64,000 bases of DNA from Chloracidobacterium sp. Its GTDB lineage: Bacteria > Acidobacteriota > Blastocatellia > Pyrinomonadales > Pyrinomonadaceae. The notes under the pieces were generated by a model. It was not told where the DNA came from, searched no databases, and was given only the letters and a program-made list of their open reading frames with translations. Position 1 is the first letter of the stretch; every line of letters begins with the position of its first letter. Positions 61,762 to 64,000 of the stretch are shown piece after piece. Made by a program: the position numbers and the translations under genes. Location of the stretch: the NCBI GenBank assembly GCA_016716365.1, contig JADJWM010000017.1, positions 496,001 through 560,000 on the forward strand, given 5' to 3'.

Positions 61762-62196
61762 CTAGATCCGGATGATGCAGTGTTTGAGCCGTTCGATCCG
61801 ACGGTTCAAAGGCGGACCCCGATAGGTCGGCTGAGTGGTATTGACGGCAAGGGATGCGAATGCCGGCGGTTCCGAAGGTACGGCTGCAGTTAGAACAACC
61901 GCAGCCATTTCCCAGGATACCTTTTTGGTCTCGATCGGCCCGCCGACGAAACTCAGCGTCAACGGGCAGCAGTCCATTTCGCTGTCCGCGGCTGAAGCGA
62001 CCGAATGATCGGGTTGAGAGTTGTCCGGATCGCAATGGTCGGCCTTTTTCTTTAATGGGCAATGTTCGGCCGGGGCCGAAGCAGATTCAAAGACCGACTG
62101 GCAATACGCGACACACAAAGCTCCGCCGCCATTAAGGCAGACGAACACCACAAGAAATGTGGCGATCAGCCTTGTTTTGAGAGACTTTGGATGCAT
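61762..62196 (-). CDS. Exported Cys/His-containing protein, probably metal-related
   Basis: A 144-residue protein with a signal peptide (KTRLIATFLVVFVCLNGGGA) and the pairs CVAYC, HCPLKKKADHC and DCCPL, then a hydrophobic stretch and a basic end (PPLNRRIERLKHCIIRI). Similar small proteins are found beside heavy-metal efflux genes. It shares the minus strand with the Cys-rich protein and CDF gene downstream. Function unknown. Confidence 0.65.
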   Translation of the reverse strand: MHPKSLKTRLIATFLVVFVCLNGGGALCVAYCQSVFESASAPAEHCPLKKKADHCDPDNSQPDHSVASAADSEMDCCPLTLSFVGGPIETKKVSWEMAAVVLTAAVPSEPPAFASLAVNTTQPTYRGPPLNRRIERLKHCIIRI

Positions 62197-62280
62197 CTTG
62201 CCCGGGCCGCGATCTCGGTCACAACTATCATACTCAAAAATCGCCTCGCGTCTAGTGATTCGTATCACAATTGGGGCCGA

Positions 62281-63381
62281 TCAGACGTTGAACCGGAAAT
62301 CGACGACGTCGCCGTCTTTCATTACGTATTCCTTGCCTTCAAGCCGTGTAAGGCCTTTTTCGCTCGCCGCCTTGCGTGAACCACACGCCACCAGATCGTC
62401 GTACGAGACGATCTCGGCGCGGATGAAACCGCGTTCGATGTCGGTGTGGATCTCGCCCGCGGCTTGGGGGGCCTTTGTTCCGATGGGAATCGTCCAGGCC
62501 CGGACCTCTTTTTCGCCCGCGGTCAGGAAGGACATAAGCCCGAGCATGTGGTAGGCCGCTTTGATCAGCTTGTCGACGCCGCTGGATTCAAGGCCGAGGT
62601 CTTTCAGGTACTCATCGCGTTCGGCAGGATCGAGCGCGACAAGTTCCGCTTCGAGCTTTGCGCAGATCGGCACGACATCGGCGTTCTCCTTCGCAGCGTG
62701 TTCGATGACCTTCTGGACATGTGGATTCGAAGCGGGATCTGCAAGCGTCGCCTCGTCCACGTTGGCCGCGTAGATCGTGGGCTTCGTGGTGAGAAAGAAC
62801 CACTGTTTTACGATCGCCCGTTCGTCATCTGTAAGGTCCGCGGCCCGTGCGGGTCGGCCTTCTTCGAGAACCGGCTGGATCTTATCAAGTATTTCGATCT
62901 CCCGTTTCGCGTCCTTGTCGCCGGCTTTGGCGGCGCGCATCGCCTTGTCGCGGCGTTTTTCGGCGGAAGCCAGGTCGGCGAGTGCAAGCTCGATCTGGAT
63001 CGTCTCGATATCGCGGACCGGATCGACCGAGCCTTCGACGTGGACGATATTCTCGTCCTCGAAACAGCGGACGACCTGGATCACGGCGTCGGTCTCGCGG
63101 ATATTCGCCAGGAATTGATTGCCCAGGCCCTCGCCCTTTGACGCTCCGCGCACCAGCCCCGCGATATCGACAAACTCGACTGTCGCTGGGACTACCTTTT
63201 GTGCCTTGTGGATCTTTTCCAGCACCGGCAGCCGGTCATCCGGCACGGCGACTACGCCGACGTTTGGCTCGATGGTAGCAAACGGATAATTGGCGGCAAG
63301 TGCCGCCTCCTGGGCCGTAAGTGCGTTAAAAAGTGTCGATTTTCCCACATTGGGAAGGCCGACGATCCCTGCTTGGAGCAT
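62281..63381 (-). CDS. ychF: YchF/OLA1-family ribosome-associated ATPase
   Basis: A 366-residue P-loop protein that binds ribosomes and prefers ATP over GTP. It shows G1 GIVGLPNVGKSTLFNALT, G3 FVDIAGLVRGASKGEGLGN, NVDE in place of NKxD (explaining ATP preference), a coiled-coil insert, and the C-terminal TGS domain ending GDVVDFRFNV. Full length. Starts ATG at 63379-63381. Confidence 0.97.
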   Translation of the reverse strand: MLQAGIVGLPNVGKSTLFNALTAQEAALAANYPFATIEPNVGVVAVPDDRLPVLEKIHKAQKVVPATVEFVDIAGLVRGASKGEGLGNQFLANIRETDAVIQVVRCFEDENIVHVEGSVDPVRDIETIQIELALADLASAEKRRDKAMRAAKAGDKDAKREIEILDKIQPVLEEGRPARAADLTDDERAIVKQWFFLTTKPTIYAANVDEATLADPASNPHVQKVIEHAAKENADVVPICAKLEAELVALDPAERDEYLKDLGLESSGVDKLIKAAYHMLGLMSFLTAGEKEVRAWTIPIGTKAPQAAGEIHTDIERGFIRAEIVSYDDLVACGSRKAASEKGLTRLEGKEYVMKDGDVVDFRFNV

Positions 63382-63685
63382 AGTGCTGAATCAGTGAAAC
63401 TGGTACTTCGTATCTTGGCCTCATAACCTGCAGACTGCCGCGGGGCCGGAGACCGAAACGGTAATTCTAGCGAATCGACCCGCTTATGTGAAACAAGTAG
63501 GCTATCGAATCTGGGAAAACGCGATAAGGCAAGATGGCCGGTCGCCGTTCATGGCCATGATTGTTCGCAAACAGCTCGTACTTCGCTTATCTGCTTGGGC
63601 CATGGCCGGCAGGTTCTAAAGAGGCACCAAACTTTAATTGACGCCGGAATTGAGCTAATTTAGTGATTTAAAACGGGCTGATCGA
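63382..63685. other. Intergenic region between ychF and the last gene
   Basis: No gene is supported. A candidate plus-strand promoter is TTGACG (63638-63643), 17 bases, TAGTGA (63661-63666), about 20 bases before the ATG at 63686. Confidence 0.4.
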
Positions 63686-64000
63686 ATGCTGATATCCATA
63701 TTATTGTTGGCGGCCATCACCGCCGGCGGTTTTGCAATAACCTACCTTTTTGAAGACGACGAATCGTTCATGTGGCGTCTCGCGGCCGGTTCTGTGATCG
63801 GTATGGCCGTTTTCGGGACGGTGTCCTTTCTGCTCGCGATGGCGGCAGGGTTGAATGCGGGCACGGTCACGGCGGCGATCGTCCTCACGATGGCACCGCT
63901 GATCGTTCTGTTTCGACAGCCTATCCAAGGCCGGTTTTTTCACGATTGGGAAAAAGCGAAAGGAAAACTAAAAGGTGCGAGCCGGGCAAAGGCATTACGA
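63686..64000 (+). CDS. Polytopic membrane protein, N-terminal part (cut by window end)
   Basis: The first 105 codons: MLISILLLAAITAGGFAITY forms a first helix, followed by FEDDESFMWRLAAGSVIGMA and two more hydrophobic segments, then a charged loop (HDWEKAKGKLKGASRAKALR). The style is like the first part of the 714-residue glycosyltransferase-like protein at 20785-22929, but too little is present to assign a family. Confidence 0.6.
   Translation, partial: MLISILLLAAITAGGFAITYLFEDDESFMWRLAAGSVIGMAVFGTVSFLLAMAAGLNAGTVTAAIVLTMAPLIVLFRQPIQGRFFHDWEKAKGKLKGASRAKALR

Overview
The window looks like a contiguous piece of a GC-rich (mid-50s % by eye) chromosome from an Acidobacteriota-type bacterium, most likely of the Blastocatellia (Pyrinomonadaceae-like). 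This is inferred from gene content and style only: TPR plus sigma-54 activator regulators, FecR/W-Y-rich surface proteins, many dispersed palindromic repeats and four-helix-bundle (S23/Avd-like) genes. No rRNA or marker search was possible. There is no prophage, transposase, CRISPR array or plasmid backbone.

Layout. 1-6050 (minus): lgt (cut by the window edge), a four-helix-bundle gene, lspA, two small exported proteins, ileS with a candidate leader-peptide attenuator, and clpS. 6231-9312 (plus): a TPR-GAF sensor followed by a sigma-54 activator, probably one gene split by a frameshift. 9317-10468 (minus): a NifS/IscS-like cysteine desulfurase. 10539-13416 (plus): an FHA-GAF-adenylate cyclase and MreB. 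13459-29665 (minus): a 16-kb co-oriented run in which the Fe-S assembly genes sufR-B-C-D-S-U keep their usual order but are separated by unrelated cargo (SpoIIE phosphatase, two RidA, PhzF, GNAT, glycosyltransferase, racemase, cyclase, fhs). 30273-33423: a broken M1 aminopeptidase gene full of palindromic and tandem repeats. 33615-38842: a secreted protein, glpD, two small membrane proteins, a decayed four-helix-bundle gene and a GrdB-like protein. 38974-43355: envelope polysaccharide glycosyltransferases and prmC. 43574-46524: a small membrane protein, an Nfu Fe-S carrier and a GAF/acidic protein with a frameshift. 46597-52369: an NTF2-like protein, a FecR protein and a pair of M16 peptidases, one of them frameshifted. 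52452-58954: a four-helix-bundle cassette, a POT peptide transporter, a DUF4328 protein, two tRNAs, a serine hydrolase and an aminotransferase. 59096-62196: a metal/thiol cluster (TlpA, a CDF transporter with an amber codon, two Cys-rich exported proteins). 62281-63381: ychF. From 63686: the start of a membrane protein.

The most interesting signal is a cassette seen three times (716-1137, 37053-37503, 52663-53141). A four-helix-bundle gene sits between inverted arrays of a 7-bp tandem repeat. The 7-mer differs at each site, the period is always 7, and the cassettes abut or supply the ends of neighbouring genes. Arrays without the gene lie between sufR and sufB and inside the broken aminopeptidase. 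The second strong signal is the ileS leader: a sigma-70 promoter, a 19-codon leader peptide rich in Ile and Thr, and mutually exclusive antiterminator and terminator stems. Several genes carry single-base frameshifts or a nonsense codon, so consensus accuracy should be checked before any of them is read as biological decay.
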